47,610 nt of DNA from Bacteroidota bacterium (GCA_018266475.1 JAFEAI010000052.1:1-47610), one strand, 5' to 3'. Counted from the first letter of the stretch, positions 15,463 to 24,354 are shown. Notes: generated by a model not told the origin, from the sequence alone. Numbers and translations: made by a program.

Positions 15463-15854
15463 CCTTCGCCCCGCCTTCGCAAGGCTCCCAGCACCGGCTG
15501 GAAGCCTTGCCTCGGCGGGCTTCTCCCATTCATTCCACTGCGCCGCCGCAGCCTTGCTTCGCCGAGGCTACGGTGGACGAGCTCCACCCGTTCCTGTGGA
15601 ATTTCCCTTCCACGGGTACATCCCCCAAGTGTGCCGATGGGCACCTCCATGCCGGTGGCACAAGCGGGCCTGGCGCAGCGCATGGAAAGCATGCCAAGGG
15701 GCAGGTCCACTACACGTCGTCGCGCCTTCCGGTCGCTTGCATTGCGGCGTTCGGTGTCGTTGACCGGTACATCGCTTACAAGTTTGATAAGTAGCTGAAA
15801 ACCGGCCAAGACCTGGCCTTTTAAGGCCGGCATGGGGTGTGGCACCTGGCCCGT
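15463..15854. other. Region between tmRNA and barrel gene
   Basis: Nearly 400 bp contain only the GIY-YIG remnant described separately. Upstream of the remnant, 15475-15600 is a Pro/Ala-biased low-information stretch without a gene. Confidence 0.5.
15608..15794 (+). pseudogene. Decayed GIY-YIG endonuclease-like gene
   Basis: Reading 15626-15794 gives KCADGHLHAGGTSG, then HAKGQVHYTSSRLPV and DRYIAYKFDK, which lines up with the small GIY-YIG proteins (YIL-KCADGS-Y-G-T, then YTSSRLPVELV, then AYKFEK). The YI of GIY-YIG (tacatc, 15617-15622) lies in another frame, separated by a shift at the run tcccccaag. A stop codon cuts the usual C-terminal WSRAKKEAL segment. It sits 150 bp behind the tmRNA 3' end, a common place for such genes. 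It was recognised by eye and needs alignment. Confidence 0.5.
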
Positions 15855-16436
15855 TCAGAACCCGACGCCCACGCCACCGCTGAAGATGGGGCCTTGCCCG
15901 GCGTAGTAGCTGTTGGGGTCCTGCAGCACCTCAAAGAGCACTTGCAGGTAAAATGAGGCACGCCCGGAAATGGGCTGCACATAACCGGCGCCCACCAGCA
16001 GGTGCGGCACCCAAATGCGCTGCCGCTCGGGGCCGTAGTTGTAGTAGGGCTCCAGGTTCATGTGCAGGAACTCCGCGTGCAGGAAGGCCTGCTCAATCAC
16101 GCGCCAGCGGCTGAAGAGCCGGTAGCCGTACATGCTTTGGGTGTAGGCGGGCATGAAGCGGTTGTCCCGCAGGTAGGTGTAGCTGGGGCCCAGGCCGGCG
16201 GACAGCTTGTGGTTGTGGTCCAGGTAGTAGCCGGCCAGCGGGTCCAACTGAATGGCGGTCACCGTGCCGAAGCTCAGGCCGATGCCGCCGCCGAACCATA
16301 CGCGGTCCTTGAAGGGGATGGCGGCCTCCTTCTGCTTCGGCTTGGGTTTGCCCGGCTGCACATAGTCCGTGGTATCCTGGGCGGAAGCCGCCAACAGGGC
16401 AAGGGTGAAGAGGATGGACAGCCCGGTGCGGATCAT
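15855..16436 (-). CDS. Outer-membrane beta-barrel protein
   Basis: This is a 193-residue protein from the ATG at 16436. A signal peptide, MIRTGLSILFTLALLAASA, is followed by a Lys/Pro-rich linker (PGKPKPKQKEAA) and a beta-barrel pattern with alternating hydrophobic and aromatic residues (WFGGGIGLSFGTVTAIQLDP, final Gly-Val-Gly-Phe). It ends with an aromatic residue, as expected for Bam insertion. The start codon overlaps the stop of the upstream glycosyltransferase gene by 4 nt, so they are co-transcribed. No function can be named. Confidence 0.8.
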   Translation of the reverse strand: MIRTGLSILFTLALLAASAQDTTDYVQPGKPKPKQKEAAIPFKDRVWFGGGIGLSFGTVTAIQLDPLAGYYLDHNHKLSAGLGPSYTYLRDNRFMPAYTQSMYGYRLFSRWRVIEQAFLHAEFLHMNLEPYYNYGPERQRIWVPHLLVGAGYVQPISGRASFYLQVLFEVLQDPNSYYAGQGPIFSGGVGVGF

Positions 16437-17938
16437 GGTGCCGAAGGTAAGCCCGGAGTTGGTGCGGGGTTGCTTTGGTACAGCCGCCACACGGGGCGCA
16501 CGTCCTCCAGGTCGTAGGCCCGCAAGGCGATCTCCTTCCACCGGGGCAGGGCACGTTCCACCGGTACCCACTGCCGTGCGGCCATAGGGCAAGGGCCGGG
16601 CTGTTTGTCGGCGACCAGCAATTCTGCGCCGCCATGGACGGATTGCAGCGGGCCGCAGGCATCGCCCACCAGGCTGTCGGTGGCGTTGGGCGGCAGGTAG
16701 AAGCGCGGTATGCGGATGGCCCACACGGAAGGCTCATCGGAGAGGTAGTTGATCCGCACGGGCTGTTCGGGGTAGTGCTGGCGGATGTGTTGCGCCAGGC
16801 GAGTACGCCCGCTGCCGGCGGGGGAGGAGACCACCACGGAAAGGGCCAGGAGGTTTACGGCGGCCGCACATGCAAGCAGGGTGTTGCGCAGGGCGGGGCG
16901 GGCAAGCAGCCCGAAGAGGCGCGGCATGTGCAACGCGGCCGCGGGCAATGCGGCGATCAGCAACAGCGGCATCAGCGGGGCCAGGGGATACAGAAAACGC
17001 AGGTCCTTGTGCGGCAGCAGCATGTGCATCACCAGGAAAGGCACAATGGCCCACACCAGGAAGTGCCGTGGCCGGAAGGCGCAGAGCAGCCCGAACGCCG
17101 CGAGGATCGGGATGCCGAACACGGGGATGGCATATTTCACCACCCAGGCGTAGTAGTACCACCAGGGGAACTCCGTGAACGGATGGTCGGCGTTTCCGGC
17201 CACTCCCATGCGCAAATAGTTCCAGGCGGTGGCCACGGGTTGGCGGTAGAACCAGGCATCGAGGGCCATGCCTGCCAGCACTGTGGCAACCATGGCGGCA
17301 AGGAGAAGGGCGGTGCGGGAGCGGGCCTCCTGCTTCACCGCAACCAGCCAGCCCACCAGGCCCAGCGCGATGGCTGCGGTAGGCGGGCGGCAAAGGAAGG
17401 CAAGCCCCAGCAGTAGGCCGCTTTGCAGAAAGGGGCGGCTGGCATGCTGCGGGGCGGGCATCGGGGCCAGTGCGGCAAGGATGAGCAGGCCCGACCAGGT
17501 TTCGCCGGTGAACCGCACCAGCAGGAAGGGCAGGAACCAGAGGAAGTAGGAGAGCAGGAGAAAGGGTGGCCCAAGGCTTTGCGGCAGCAACGGCAGCATG
17601 CCCCGGGTGAACCTGCGCAGCGCCCACAAGGCCAGCAGCGCGGTGAGGGCGCGCAGCAGAAAGGCCAGCAGGAAGGGGTCGTGCATGCCTAAGGCCCTGG
17701 CGGCGGCGAACACGGCCATGCCCGCGACGGGAAGAAAGGCGGAGCGGATCTGCGCACCATACTCCCAGGGCAGCGGGTCGCGGGGTGCATGTGCGGCCCT
17801 GGCCTCGGCGAAGGCGATCACCTGGTATTGCTCATCCGCAGCGTGGAAACCCGTGCTGCACCAGGCCGTGCAGAGGTATACGGCCACCGCTGCCAGGAAG
17901 GTCCAATGCGCAAAACGGGACTGGGGAATGGCGGGCAT
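16433..17938 (-). CDS. GT-C type integral-membrane glycosyltransferase
   Basis: This protein has 501 residues from the ATG at 17938 (MPAIPQSRFAHWTFL); an in-frame extension to 17977 is less likely. There are about ten hydrophobic segments, and the first external loop carries HAADEQYQ with D35-E36, the acidic pair typical of GT-C enzymes of the Alg9/PIG type that use polyprenyl-phosphate sugars. A soluble C-terminal region follows from about residue 400. It probably adds a sugar to lipid-linked glycans or envelope material. It overlaps the barrel gene downstream. The exact donor and acceptor are unknown. Confidence 0.75.
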   Translation of the reverse strand: MPAIPQSRFAHWTFLAAVAVYLCTAWCSTGFHAADEQYQVIAFAEARAAHAPRDPLPWEYGAQIRSAFLPVAGMAVFAAARALGMHDPFLLAFLLRALTALLALWALRRFTRGMLPLLPQSLGPPFLLLSYFLWFLPFLLVRFTGETWSGLLILAALAPMPAPQHASRPFLQSGLLLGLAFLCRPPTAAIALGLVGWLVAVKQEARSRTALLLAAMVATVLAGMALDAWFYRQPVATAWNYLRMGVAGNADHPFTEFPWWYYYAWVVKYAIPVFGIPILAAFGLLCAFRPRHFLVWAIVPFLVMHMLLPHKDLRFLYPLAPLMPLLLIAALPAAALHMPRLFGLLARPALRNTLLACAAAVNLLALSVVVSSPAGSGRTRLAQHIRQHYPEQPVRINYLSDEPSVWAIRIPRFYLPPNATDSLVGDACGPLQSVHGGAELLVADKQPGPCPMAARQWVPVERALPRWKEIALRAYDLEDVRPVWRLYQSNPAPTPGLPSAP

Positions 17939-17995
17939 GCGTTGGGCGAAGATGCACCCGCATTGGGCGGCGGGCAAGCGGAAGGTGCGGGAAAA

Positions 17996-18030
17996 CAGCT
18001 GGGCCGCCCCGGCAGGGGGCGGCCCAGCTG
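17996..18030 (-). terminator. Terminator behind icd
   Basis: A perfect 15-bp stem, cagctgggccgcccc, with its complement and a 5-nt loop, is followed on the minus strand by TTTT. It lies 13 bp after the icd stop codon. Confidence 0.8.
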
Positions 18031-18043
18031 CGCATGGCGCCGC

Positions 18044-19270
18044 CTACTTCAGGCGCTTTTCCAGCCCTTCGCGCAGCGCGGCCATGAAGGCTTCGCTGGT
18101 GAGGTATTGGTCCGGCGAAACCTGGTTGCCGTGGATGCACACGGCCAGGTCCTTGGTCATTTTGCCGGCTTCCACGGTGCTGATGCACACGGCCTCCAGC
18201 TTGTGCGCAAAGTCCACCAGGGCCTGGTTGCCGTCCAGCTTGCCGCGGAAGGCTAAGCCGCGCGTCCAGGCAAAGATGCTGGCGATGGGGTTGGTGCTGG
18301 TTGGCTTGCCCTGCTGGTGCATGCGGAAGTGGCGCGTCACGGTGCCGTGGGCGGCCTCGGCCTCCATGGTCTTGCCGTCGGGCGTCAGCAGCACGCTGGT
18401 CATCAGGCCCAGCGAGCCGAAGCCCTGCGCCACGATGTCGCTCTGCACGTCGCCGTCGTAGTTCTTGCAGGCCCAGATGAAGCCGCCGTTCCACTTCAGG
18501 GCGCTGGCCACCATGTCGTCGATCAGCCGGTGCTCGTAGGTGATGCCTGCTTTTTCAAAATCCGCCTTGTAGTGCTTTTCGAAGATGGACTGGAAGATGT
18601 CCTTGAAGCGGCCGTCGTATTTCTTCAGGATGGTGTTCTTGCTGCTGAAGTACAGCGGCCATTTCTTTTCCAGGGCAAGGTTGAAGCAGCTGTGGGCGAA
18701 GCCTTCGATGCTTTCATCGGTGTTGTACATGCTCAGGGCCACGCCGTCGCCCTTGAAGTCGTACACGTCCCAGGTGGTGGCCTCGCCGCCGTCCTCGGGC
18801 GTGAAGGTCATGGTGAATCGGCCTTTGCCCTTGATCACGGCATCGGTGGCGCGGTACTGGTCGCCAAAGGCGTGGCGGCCGATGACGATGGGCTGCGTCC
18901 AGCCCGGTACTAAGCGCGGGATGTTGTTGATGACGATGGGCTCGCGGAACACGGTGCCGCCGAGGATGTTGCGGATGGTGCCGTTGGGGCTCTTCCACAT
19001 CTGCTGCAGGCCGAACTCCTTCACGCGGGCCTCGTCCGGGGTGATGGTGGCGCACTTGATGCCCACATTGTGCTTGCGGATGGCGTGGGCGGCGTCCACG
19101 GTCACGCGGTCCTGCGTGGCATCGCGGTGCTGGATGCCCAGGTCGTAGTAGTCCAGCGGCACGTCCATGTAAGGCAGGATCAGCTGTTCCTTGATCCACT
19201 GCCAGATGATGCGGGTCATCTCATCGCCGTCGATCTCCACCACGGGGTTGGCCACCTTGATCTTCTGCAT
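18044..19270 (-). CDS. icd: NADP-dependent isocitrate dehydrogenase
   Basis: This TCA-cycle enzyme converts isocitrate to 2-oxoglutarate and CO2 with reduction of NADP+. The 408-residue length and the N-terminus [14 protein letters not shown] match the eukaryote-like NADP-IDH subfamily (IDH1/2 type) found in many Bacteroidota, rather than the E. coli type. Substrate-site elements [12 protein letters not shown] and [19 protein letters not shown] are present, as is the cofactor region [17 protein letters not shown]. It is followed by a strong terminator, and a -7 box TACCTTCG (19301-19308, minus) lies 30 nt before the ATG, so it appears monocistronic. Aconitase, the preceding step, is at 24355. 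Confidence 0.95.
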   Translation of the reverse strand: MQKIKVANPVVEIDGDEMTRIIWQWIKEQLILPYMDVPLDYYDLGIQHRDATQDRVTVDAAHAIRKHNVGIKCATITPDEARVKEFGLQQMWKSPNGTIRNILGGTVFREPIVINNIPRLVPGWTQPIVIGRHAFGDQYRATDAVIKGKGRFTMTFTPEDGGEATTWDVYDFKGDGVALSMYNTDESIEGFAHSCFNLALEKKWPLYFSSKNTILKKYDGRFKDIFQSIFEKHYKADFEKAGITYEHRLIDDMVASALKWNGGFIWACKNYDGDVQSDIVAQGFGSLGLMTSVLLTPDGKTMEAEAAHGTVTRHFRMHQQGKPTSTNPIASIFAWTRGLAFRGKLDGNQALVDFAHKLEAVCISTVEAGKMTKDLAVCIHGNQVSPDQYLTSEAFMAALREGLEKRLK

Positions 19271-19300
19271 GCTTGCTGGGATTGTCTTGTTTTCGGGCCG

Positions 19301-19308
19301 CGAAGGTA
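19301..19308 (-). promoter_or_regulatory. Promoter -7 box of icd
   Basis: Minus-strand TACCTTCG lies 30 nt before the icd start. Confidence 0.5.
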
Positions 19309-19346
19309 TCCTCCGGGCCGGAACAAGGGTTTTCCGGGCTGCCTGT

Positions 19347-21077
19347 TTACTGCCCCAGGTCCAGGTCCAGGTCTTCGCGCAGCTTGAAGAGGGCGGGGTT
19401 CTTTTCGGCCATGATCTGGAAGCGGTCCTTTGGGGTGTAGCGGCGCTTTGGCGTGGCCGATTCCTGCTTCACAATGATCAGGTTCAAGGCGGGGTCGCCC
19501 AGCTGGCTGCGCAGGTGGCCCAGCAGGGCGGCCTTTTCGTCGCGCATGTAGTTTTCCTGCACGGTGTTCACAATGGTGAAGGATACTTCGTGCGCTCCGG
19601 TGATCTCGGGCTTGTTGGCCGTCAAGGTGGCGTGCATGCTGCTCTTGCCCTGTTGTTTGAGCAGTTGGGCGTGGTCGGCCCAGGCCTTCAGCAGCAGTGC
19701 TTGGTTCAGGGCGGTTGCAGGCCCTGCGGCGGCGCTTGCCGGTTGCTCGCCGGGCTGGTCGGCCAGGGGAGCGGCCTTGGGTTCCGGGGGAGGTGCCAGG
19801 TGCTCCCGGATGGAGACCGATCCCGCCACGCGGCGCGCCGGGCGGAGGGTGGGCGCGGCAGCGGTGCCGGGTGATGCCTGCGGGGTGGCTGCCGGGGCCT
19901 TGGCCGGCGCTGGCTCCGCGGCAACCGTTACGTCAGGGCTTTTTTTTTCCAGTGCCGGGGCCGGTGCAGGCGCTTGCACGGGCGCCCCGGGGCTTTGGGC
20001 CAGGTGGATCAGGGCAAGCTCCACCAGCAGGCGGGGTTCCCGGCTGCCCTTGTATTGGGCATCCACCACGCCAAGGCGGTCCAGGCCGCGCACCAGCAGG
20101 TGGCGCGGCACGGCCTTGGCCTGTGCGGCGTAGCGGGCGCCCCATTCGTCGCTCACCTCCAGCAGGGGAATGGTGCGGGGGTCTTGGCTTACCAGCAGGT
20201 CGCGGAAGTGGCGGGCCAGGCCGGCCACGAATAGGTGGGCGTCGAAGCCTTGGAAGAGGATCTCGTTGAACACCACCAGCGCACCGGGGGCATCGCCGCG
20301 CAGCAGGTGGTCCGTAACGGCGAAGTAGTGTTCCTGGTCCAGCACGTTCAGGTTCTTCAGCACGTCGGCGTAGGTGAGGCGGTCCCCGCCATAGCTCACA
20401 AGCTGGTCGAAGATGCTGAGGGCGTCGCGCAGGCCGCCGTCGGCTTTCTGGGCGATCACGTGCAACGCCTGGGGTTCGGCCTGTATGCCTTCCTTGCGGG
20501 CGATTTCAGCCAGATGCCCGGCGATGTCGGCCACGGTGATCCGCCGGAAGTCGAACACCTGGCACCGGCTGAGGATGGTGGGCAGGATCTTGTGCTTCTC
20601 GGTGGTGGCCAAAATGAAGATGGCGTAGGAGGGAGGTTCCTCCAGGGTCTTCAGGAAGGCGTTGAAGGCCGCCGAGCTGAGCATGTGTACCTCATCAATG
20701 ATGTACACCTTCTTGGTGCCCACCTGCGGGGCGATCTGCACCTGTTGGATCAGGTTGCGGATGTCCTCCACGCTGTTGTTGCTGGCGGCGTCCAGCTCGA
20801 AGATGTTCAGTGAATGGCCCTCCTCGAAGGTCTTGCACGAGGGGCATACGCCGCAGGTGGTGAGGTCGGGATTGAGGTTTTCGCAGTTGATGGTGCGCGC
20901 CAGGATGCGGGCGCAGGTGGTTTTGCCCACGCCGCGCGGGCCGGTGAAGAGGAAGGCCTGCGCCACATGCCCGGTGCGGATGGCGTTCATCAGCGTGCCG
21001 GTAACATGCTCCTGGCCCACCACGGTGGAGAATGTGTCCGGACGGTATTTGCGTGCGCTGACGACGTAGCGTTCCAT
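19347..21077 (-). CDS. dnaX: DNA polymerase III subunit gamma/tau
   Basis: This clamp-loader ATPase of the replicative polymerase has 576 residues. Walker [10 protein letters not shown] is at 46-54, zinc Cys65, Cys75, Cys78 and Cys81 follow, Walker B IIDEVH is at 126-131, and the SRC sensor is near 170. After about residue 365 comes an Ala/Pro linker, then a C-terminal tau domain. At codons 377-380 (GAA AAA AAA AGC) there is a run of nine A (19940-19948). A -1 shift, or one extra A, reads AAG CCC TGA; loss of one A reads GCC CTG ACG TAA. Either gives a product of about 381 residues with just the ATPase domains, like E. coli or Thermus gamma. The ATG lies 5 nt behind a TACCTTCG box. Confidence 0.96.
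   Translation of the reverse strand: MERYVVSARKYRPDTFSTVVGQEHVTGTLMNAIRTGHVAQAFLFTGPRGVGKTTCARILARTINCENLNPDLTTCGVCPSCKTFEEGHSLNIFELDAASNNSVEDIRNLIQQVQIAPQVGTKKVYIIDEVHMLSSAAFNAFLKTLEEPPSYAIFILATTEKHKILPTILSRCQVFDFRRITVADIAGHLAEIARKEGIQAEPQALHVIAQKADGGLRDALSIFDQLVSYGGDRLTYADVLKNLNVLDQEHYFAVTDHLLRGDAPGALVVFNEILFQGFDAHLFVAGLARHFRDLLVSQDPRTIPLLEVSDEWGARYAAQAKAVPRHLLVRGLDRLGVVDAQYKGSREPRLLVELALIHLAQSPGAPVQAPAPAPALEKKSPDVTVAAEPAPAKAPAATPQASPGTAAAPTLRPARRVAGSVSIREHLAPPPEPKAAPLADQPGEQPASAAAGPATALNQALLLKAWADHAQLLKQQGKSSMHATLTANKPEITGAHEVSFTIVNTVQENYMRDEKAALLGHLRSQLGDPALNLIIVKQESATPKRRYTPKDRFQIMAEKNPALFKLREDLDLDLGQ
19940..19948 (-). promoter_or_regulatory. A9 slippery run in dnaX (candidate programmed frameshift)
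   Basis: Nine consecutive A on the coding strand sit at the border of the ATPase part and the Ala/Pro linker. Both shifted frames stop within two to four codons (AAG CCC TGA or GCC CTG ACG TAA). A GC-rich inverted repeat, GCCGGCC-AA-GG-CCCCGGC, lies a few dozen bases downstream and could act as a stimulator. Confidence 0.65.
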
Positions 21078-21082
21078 GGCCG

Positions 21083-21090
21083 CGAAGGTA
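21083..21090 (-). promoter_or_regulatory. Promoter -7 box directly before dnaX ATG
   Basis: Minus-strand TACCTTCG is separated from the ATG by only 5 nt (CGGCC), implying a leaderless or near-leaderless mRNA. Confidence 0.55.
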
Positions 21091-21118
21091 ACGGGCGGCG
21101 GCCCACCGAGCTCATCCT

Positions 21119-21263
21119 ATAGCCTGAGCGTAGCCGAAGGCTCTTCCCCAGCCTGAGCGTAGCCGAAGGCTTCCTCTCTTCCTCTCTTCCTCAGCCTGAG
21201 CGTAGCCGAAGGCCCTCTCTTCCTCTCTTCCTCTCTTCCTAAGCCTGAGCGTAGTCGAAGGCT
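21119..21263. repeat. Cluster of four short palindromic repeats with octamer spacers
   Basis: Four near-identical copies of agcctgagcgtagccgaagg start at about 21121, 21150, 21193 and 21242 (the last has gtagtcgaag). Two of the spacers are CT-rich tandem repeats of 8 bp (ttcctctc at 21171-21194, ctctcttc at 21215-21238). The unit is the reverse complement of the TTCGAC-CTCAGG family seen elsewhere in the window. It is not a CRISPR: copies are short, irregularly spaced and have no unique spacers. Confidence 0.75.
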
Positions 21264-21366
21264 CATCCTCTCACCGAACCTCCCCGCCCCGCATGGCATC
21301 CAAGTGCGGCCCCTGCAAGCAAAGCACCTGTTTTTCAAGGGCGGTATCGGGAAAGCAGGTATTTCC
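21264..21366. other. Spacer between repeat cluster and rpsF promoter
   Basis: About 100 bp with nothing recognisable. With the repeat cluster this makes a 320-bp gap between dnaX and rpsF that contains no gene. Confidence 0.5.
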
Positions 21367-21374
21367 TACATTTG
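21367..21374 (+). promoter_or_regulatory. Promoter -7 box of the rpsF operon
   Basis: TACATTTG matches TAnnTTTG and lies 23 nt before the rpsF ATG. Confidence 0.6.
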
Positions 21375-21397
21375 CACCCCAATTTACCGAAAGGCTC

Positions 21398-21781
21398 ATG
21401 AGCAACAGGTACGAGACCGTCTTCATTCTAACTCCCGTTTTGTCTGAGGATCAGGCAAAGGAGGCGGTCGGCAAGTTCAAAGACCTCCTGAAGGAAGGCC
21501 GTGGAAAGATCCGCCACGAAGAGAACTGGGGGATGCGCAAGCTGGCGTATCCCATCCAGAAGAAGTCCTCGGGCTTCTACCACCTGATCGAGTTTGAGAG
21601 CGATCCCTCGCTGGTCGCCAAGCTCGAGACCGAATACCGCCGCGACGAACGGGTGATCCGTTTCCTTACGGTGGCCATGGACAAGCACCACATCGCATTT
21701 GCCGAAAGCCGCTCCGGACGGGGGGGCAAGGAAGCGGGTGAGGGCGGCCGCGCACCACGTTCAAAGAAAGTCAACGCCTGA
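21398..21781 (+). CDS. rpsF: 30S ribosomal protein S6
   Basis: S6 of the small ribosomal subunit binds next to S18 on 16S rRNA. The start [13 protein letters not shown] is the family N-terminus; the in-frame codons before it (back to 21293) lie upstream of the promoter box and are not coding. The protein has 127 residues with the S6 core ([21 protein letters not shown]) and a Gly/Lys/Arg-rich tail that is longer than in E. coli and similar to other Bacteroidota. It is the first gene of the rpsF-rpsR-rplI operon. Confidence 0.96.
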   Translation: MSNRYETVFILTPVLSEDQAKEAVGKFKDLLKEGRGKIRHEENWGMRKLAYPIQKKSSGFYHLIEFESDPSLVAKLETEYRRDERVIRFLTVAMDKHHIAFAESRSGRGGKEAGEGGRAPRSKKVNA

Positions 21782-21792
21782 TCGCAAGCCAG

Positions 21793-22122
21793 ATGAGCGA
21801 AGAAACGAAGACAACCGCTGCGGCCGACGGCGCGCAAACGGCCCCCAAGCAGGGCGGAGGCTCCAACAACGAGATCCGCTACCTCACCCCGATCGCCATT
21901 GAAACGAAGAAGGACAAGTTCTGCCGCTTCAAGAAGTACGGGATCCACTACATCGATTACAAGGATGCGGACTTCCTGCTGCGCTTGGTGAACGAGCAGG
22001 GCAAGATCCTGCCCCGCCGCCTTACCGGCACCAGCCAGAAGTACCAGAAGCGCGTGGCGCAGGCCGTCAAGCGCAGCCGCCACCTGGCGCTGATGCCGTA
22101 CGTGGCCGACATGCTCAAATAA
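21793..22122 (+). CDS. rpsR: 30S ribosomal protein S18
   Basis: S18 forms a heterodimer with S6 on the platform of the small subunit. It has 109 residues, with an N-terminal Ala/Gln-rich extension of about 25 residues, then the conserved [15 protein letters not shown], a [16 protein letters not shown] block and the basic helix [12 protein letters not shown]. It lies 11 bp behind rpsF and 11 bp before rplI. A Cys is kept in the KFCRFKK segment, as in zinc-binding S18. Confidence 0.96.
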   Translation: MSEETKTTAAADGAQTAPKQGGGSNNEIRYLTPIAIETKKDKFCRFKKYGIHYIDYKDADFLLRLVNEQGKILPRRLTGTSQKYQKRVAQAVKRSRHLALMPYVADMLK

Positions 22123-22133
22123 GACGCAGCACC

Positions 22134-22580
22134 ATGGAAGTGATCCTAAAGCAAGACGTGGAGCACCTGGGTTTCGCCAACGACCTGGTGAAGGTGAAGG
22201 ACGGCTACGCCCGCAATTTCCTGCTCCCCCGCAAAATGGCCGTGGCCGCCACGCCCAGCGAGCGCAAGCAACTGGCCGAAACCCTCAAGCAGCGCGCCCA
22301 CAAGGAGGCCAAGCTGCGCGAGGAGGCCGAAAAGAACGCCGCCAAGCTCGCCGCACAAACCGTGAAGATCGCCGCCAAGGTGGGCGAGAAGGGCCGCATC
22401 TTCGGCAGCGTGAACACCATCATGCTCAGCGATGCCTTCAAGGCCGTGGGCGTGGAAGTGGACCGCAAGCACATCAAGATCAAGGGTGAGGCCATCAAGA
22501 CCATCGGCACCTACCAGGCTGATGTGACCTTCCACCGCGACGTGGTGAAGACCATCCCCTTCGAGGTGGTGGAGGAGTGA
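22134..22580 (+). CDS. rplI: 50S ribosomal protein L9
   Basis: This 148-residue L9 is the third gene of the operon. The N-terminal rRNA-binding domain reads MEVILKQDVEHLG, then VKVKDGYARNFLLP; the long connecting helix is at about 45-85 and the C-terminal domain has KGRIFGSVNTIMLSDAFK. It binds 23S rRNA near the L1 stalk and helps keep the reading frame. A perfect terminator follows 27 bp after the stop. Confidence 0.96.
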   Translation: MEVILKQDVEHLGFANDLVKVKDGYARNFLLPRKMAVAATPSERKQLAETLKQRAHKEAKLREEAEKNAAKLAAQTVKIAAKVGEKGRIFGSVNTIMLSDAFKAVGVEVDRKHIKIKGEAIKTIGTYQADVTFHRDVVKTIPFEVVEE

Positions 22581-22607
22581 TCCCCCCTGAACACCGGAAA
22601 ATGGATC

Positions 22608-22632
22608 GGGGCCTTCGGGCCCCTTTCTTTTT
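22608..22632 (+). terminator. Rho-independent terminator of rpsF-rpsR-rplI
   Basis: GGGGCC-TTCG-GGCCCC is followed by TTTCTTTTT. The UUCG tetraloop and T-run make this a textbook intrinsic terminator. Confidence 0.92.
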
Positions 22633-22633
22633 G

Positions 22634-22785
22634 GAGGAAGGGAAGAGGTGAAGAGGTGAGGAGGTGAAGAGGTGAGGATGTGAAGAAGTGAAGAGGTGAG
22701 GAGGTGAAGAGGGGAAGAAGTGAAGAGGTGGGGAGGTGAAGAAGTGAAGAGGTGAGGAGGTGAAGAAGTGAAGAAGTGAAGAGGT
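22634..22785. repeat. Imperfect 8-bp tandem array (gaagaggt)
   Basis: About 19 units of consensus gaagaggt with point variants (gaggaggt, gaagaagt) keep strict 8-bp phase. The same octamer on the other strand makes the perfect array at 46551-46630. Confidence 0.85.
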
Positions 22786-22869
22786 GGAAAAGCAGGGGAT
22801 GCTTGATCTACCGCTTCTGCAAGGCCTCCGCAAGCAGGGCGTGCGTTTACCCGCGCTACGGGACCCTGC

Positions 22870-22941
22870 GATCATCTGATCTTCTGATCTTCTGATCTTC
22901 TGATCATCTGATCTTCTGATCATCTGATCTTCTGATCCTCC
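22870..22941. repeat. 8-bp tandem array (gatcttct)
   Basis: Nine units of gatcttct or gatcatct in strict 8-bp phase end just before the ThrE promoter box. Between the two arrays (22786-22869) nothing else is recognised. Confidence 0.85.
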
Positions 22942-22947
22942 CTCCCG

Positions 22948-22955
22948 TAGCTTCG
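22948..22955 (+). promoter_or_regulatory. Promoter -7 box directly before the ThrE-like gene
   Basis: TAGCTTCG is followed by CCGCC and then ATG, a 5-nt gap; this fits a leaderless mRNA. The octamer array ends 6 bp upstream, where the -33 region would be. Confidence 0.5.
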
Positions 22956-22960
22956 CCGCC

Positions 22961-24262
22961 ATGCCGGATAGTGCCACCGACCAGCGCGCCCTCATGCGTT
23001 TTCTGGCCCGCTTGGGCCAGGCCGAACTGGCCGCAGGCAACGCCGTGGCCCTGGTGGAACGCGACCTGGGCCTGATCGCCAAGCGCTACGGGCGGGCGGA
23101 CATCCTGGTGTTCGCCATGCCCACCGTGCTTATGGTGCAAAGCGATGACGGGCAGGAGCACCGCGTGCAGATCACCCCCGGGCCCTACCGCGTGGGGGAG
23201 CTGCGCTTCGACCAGATGGAGGGCGTGCTGGAGATCGCCCGTGAAGCGCGCAACGGCCGGCTAACGCCGCAGGACGGCCTGCGCAAGCTGGATGCGGTGT
23301 GGCGCATGAAGCATTGGTACGGCGATGCGGGCTTTGTGGGCGGCTACCTGCTGGCCACCGTGGGCGTGGCCCTTATCCTGCGCCCCACCTGGAACGGCCT
23401 GGGCATAGTGGCGCTGCTGGGCCTGTTGTGCGCGTTGCTGCTGATGGCCGTGCGCAGGCAGCCGGCCTGGAACGCCGTGATGCCCGTGGTGGCCGCCTTC
23501 CTGCTCTCGTCGGTGGTGGCCGTGCTGTACCGCTTCGGCGTGTCGGAGCCGCCCATGCAATTGCTCATCCCGCCGTTGATCATCTTCCTGCCCGGCAGCA
23601 TGCTCACCATGGCCGTGGTGGAGCTTGCCTTCGCCAACATGGTGTCCGGTGCCAGCCGCTTCGTGGCCGGCATGGTGCAGTTGGTGCTGCTGGCCTTCGG
23701 CATCCTGGGCGGCTTCAAAACGTTCGGGGAGGCCATGCCCGCCGATGCGGCGGCCCCGGAGCGTATGGCACCGTGGCTCTCCTGGTGCGGCGTGGTGGTG
23801 TTCGCCCTGGGCCTGCACATGTTCCGCAGCAGCCGCCGCCGCTCGCTTCCCTGGATGATGCTCACCATGCTGATGGCCTACCTGGGCCAGTTCGTCTCCG
23901 GATTGTTCCTCGACGGCACCTCCACCGCGTTCTTCGGCGCCGTGGTGATGGCGATCACCTCCTTGGTGATCGAATACCGCTTGAAAGGACCGCCGGCGCT
24001 GGTCACCATCATTCCCGCATTCTGGCTGCTGGCGCCCGGGTCCTTCGGCCTGGCCAGCGTTACGGCCATGGCCACTGCCGGCATGGGCACCGCCGGCAGC
24101 ATCCTGCAGTTGCTCTTCATCCTCACGGCCATCGCTACCGGCAGCCTCATCGGCGCCTTCGTGTACAGCGGCATGCTGCATGTGCGCAGGGCCAGGTGGT
24201 GGCGCAAGGGTCCGCCGCTGCCTGCAGATCCCCAAGGAGGGGAAATGCGGGGCACGCTGTAG
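22961..24262 (+). CDS. ThrE-family threonine/serine exporter
   Basis: This 433-residue inner-membrane protein has both ThrE parts: a soluble N-terminal domain (residues 5-125, DUF1212-like, with [14 protein letters not shown]) and about ten membrane segments, including the second ThrE-type half near [17 protein letters not shown]. The family exports threonine and serine by proton-driven transport. The start at 22961 sits 5 nt after a -7 box. A longer overlapping frame runs through its 3' half in another phase and is not coding. No amino-acid biosynthesis genes adjoin it, so the substrate rests on the family only. Confidence 0.82.
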   Translation: MPDSATDQRALMRFLARLGQAELAAGNAVALVERDLGLIAKRYGRADILVFAMPTVLMVQSDDGQEHRVQITPGPYRVGELRFDQMEGVLEIAREARNGRLTPQDGLRKLDAVWRMKHWYGDAGFVGGYLLATVGVALILRPTWNGLGIVALLGLLCALLLMAVRRQPAWNAVMPVVAAFLLSSVVAVLYRFGVSEPPMQLLIPPLIIFLPGSMLTMAVVELAFANMVSGASRFVAGMVQLVLLAFGILGGFKTFGEAMPADAAAPERMAPWLSWCGVVVFALGLHMFRSSRRRSLPWMMLTMLMAYLGQFVSGLFLDGTSTAFFGAVVMAITSLVIEYRLKGPPALVTIIPAFWLLAPGSFGLASVTAMATAGMGTAGSILQLLFILTAIATGSLIGAFVYSGMLHVRRARWWRKGPPLPADPQGGEMRGTL

Positions 24263-24316
24263 GCCTTCCGCACCACGCTTGTTGCAGGCGGAGAACACCC
24301 CGCACACCTCCGGCGT

Positions 24317-24324
24317 TACCTTTG
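24317..24324 (+). promoter_or_regulatory. Promoter -7 box of aconitase
   Basis: TACCTTTG lies 30 nt before the ATG at 24355. Confidence 0.6.
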
Positions 24325-24354
24325 CAGACGAAAAATTCAAGATACGCTACGGAC

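Noticed and set aside
15345..15845. 166-codon minus-strand frame over the tmRNA 3' end
   Set aside because: It covers a confirmed RNA gene and the GIY-YIG remnant; the protein is Arg-rich without a domain.
20814..21122. Plus-strand frame across the dnaX start
   Set aside because: It is antisense to the Walker A and zinc region of dnaX and has no start signal.
21119..21263. CRISPR-like array
   Set aside because: Units are 20-22 bp, only four, spacing is irregular and spacers are CT-rich repeats and not unique sequence; no cas genes are nearby.
23299..24354. Aconitase frame open for 352 codons upstream of its start
   Set aside because: It overlaps the ThrE-like gene in another phase, shows no protein-family pattern and lies before the aconitase promoter. 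It is a by-product of GC-rich codon use.
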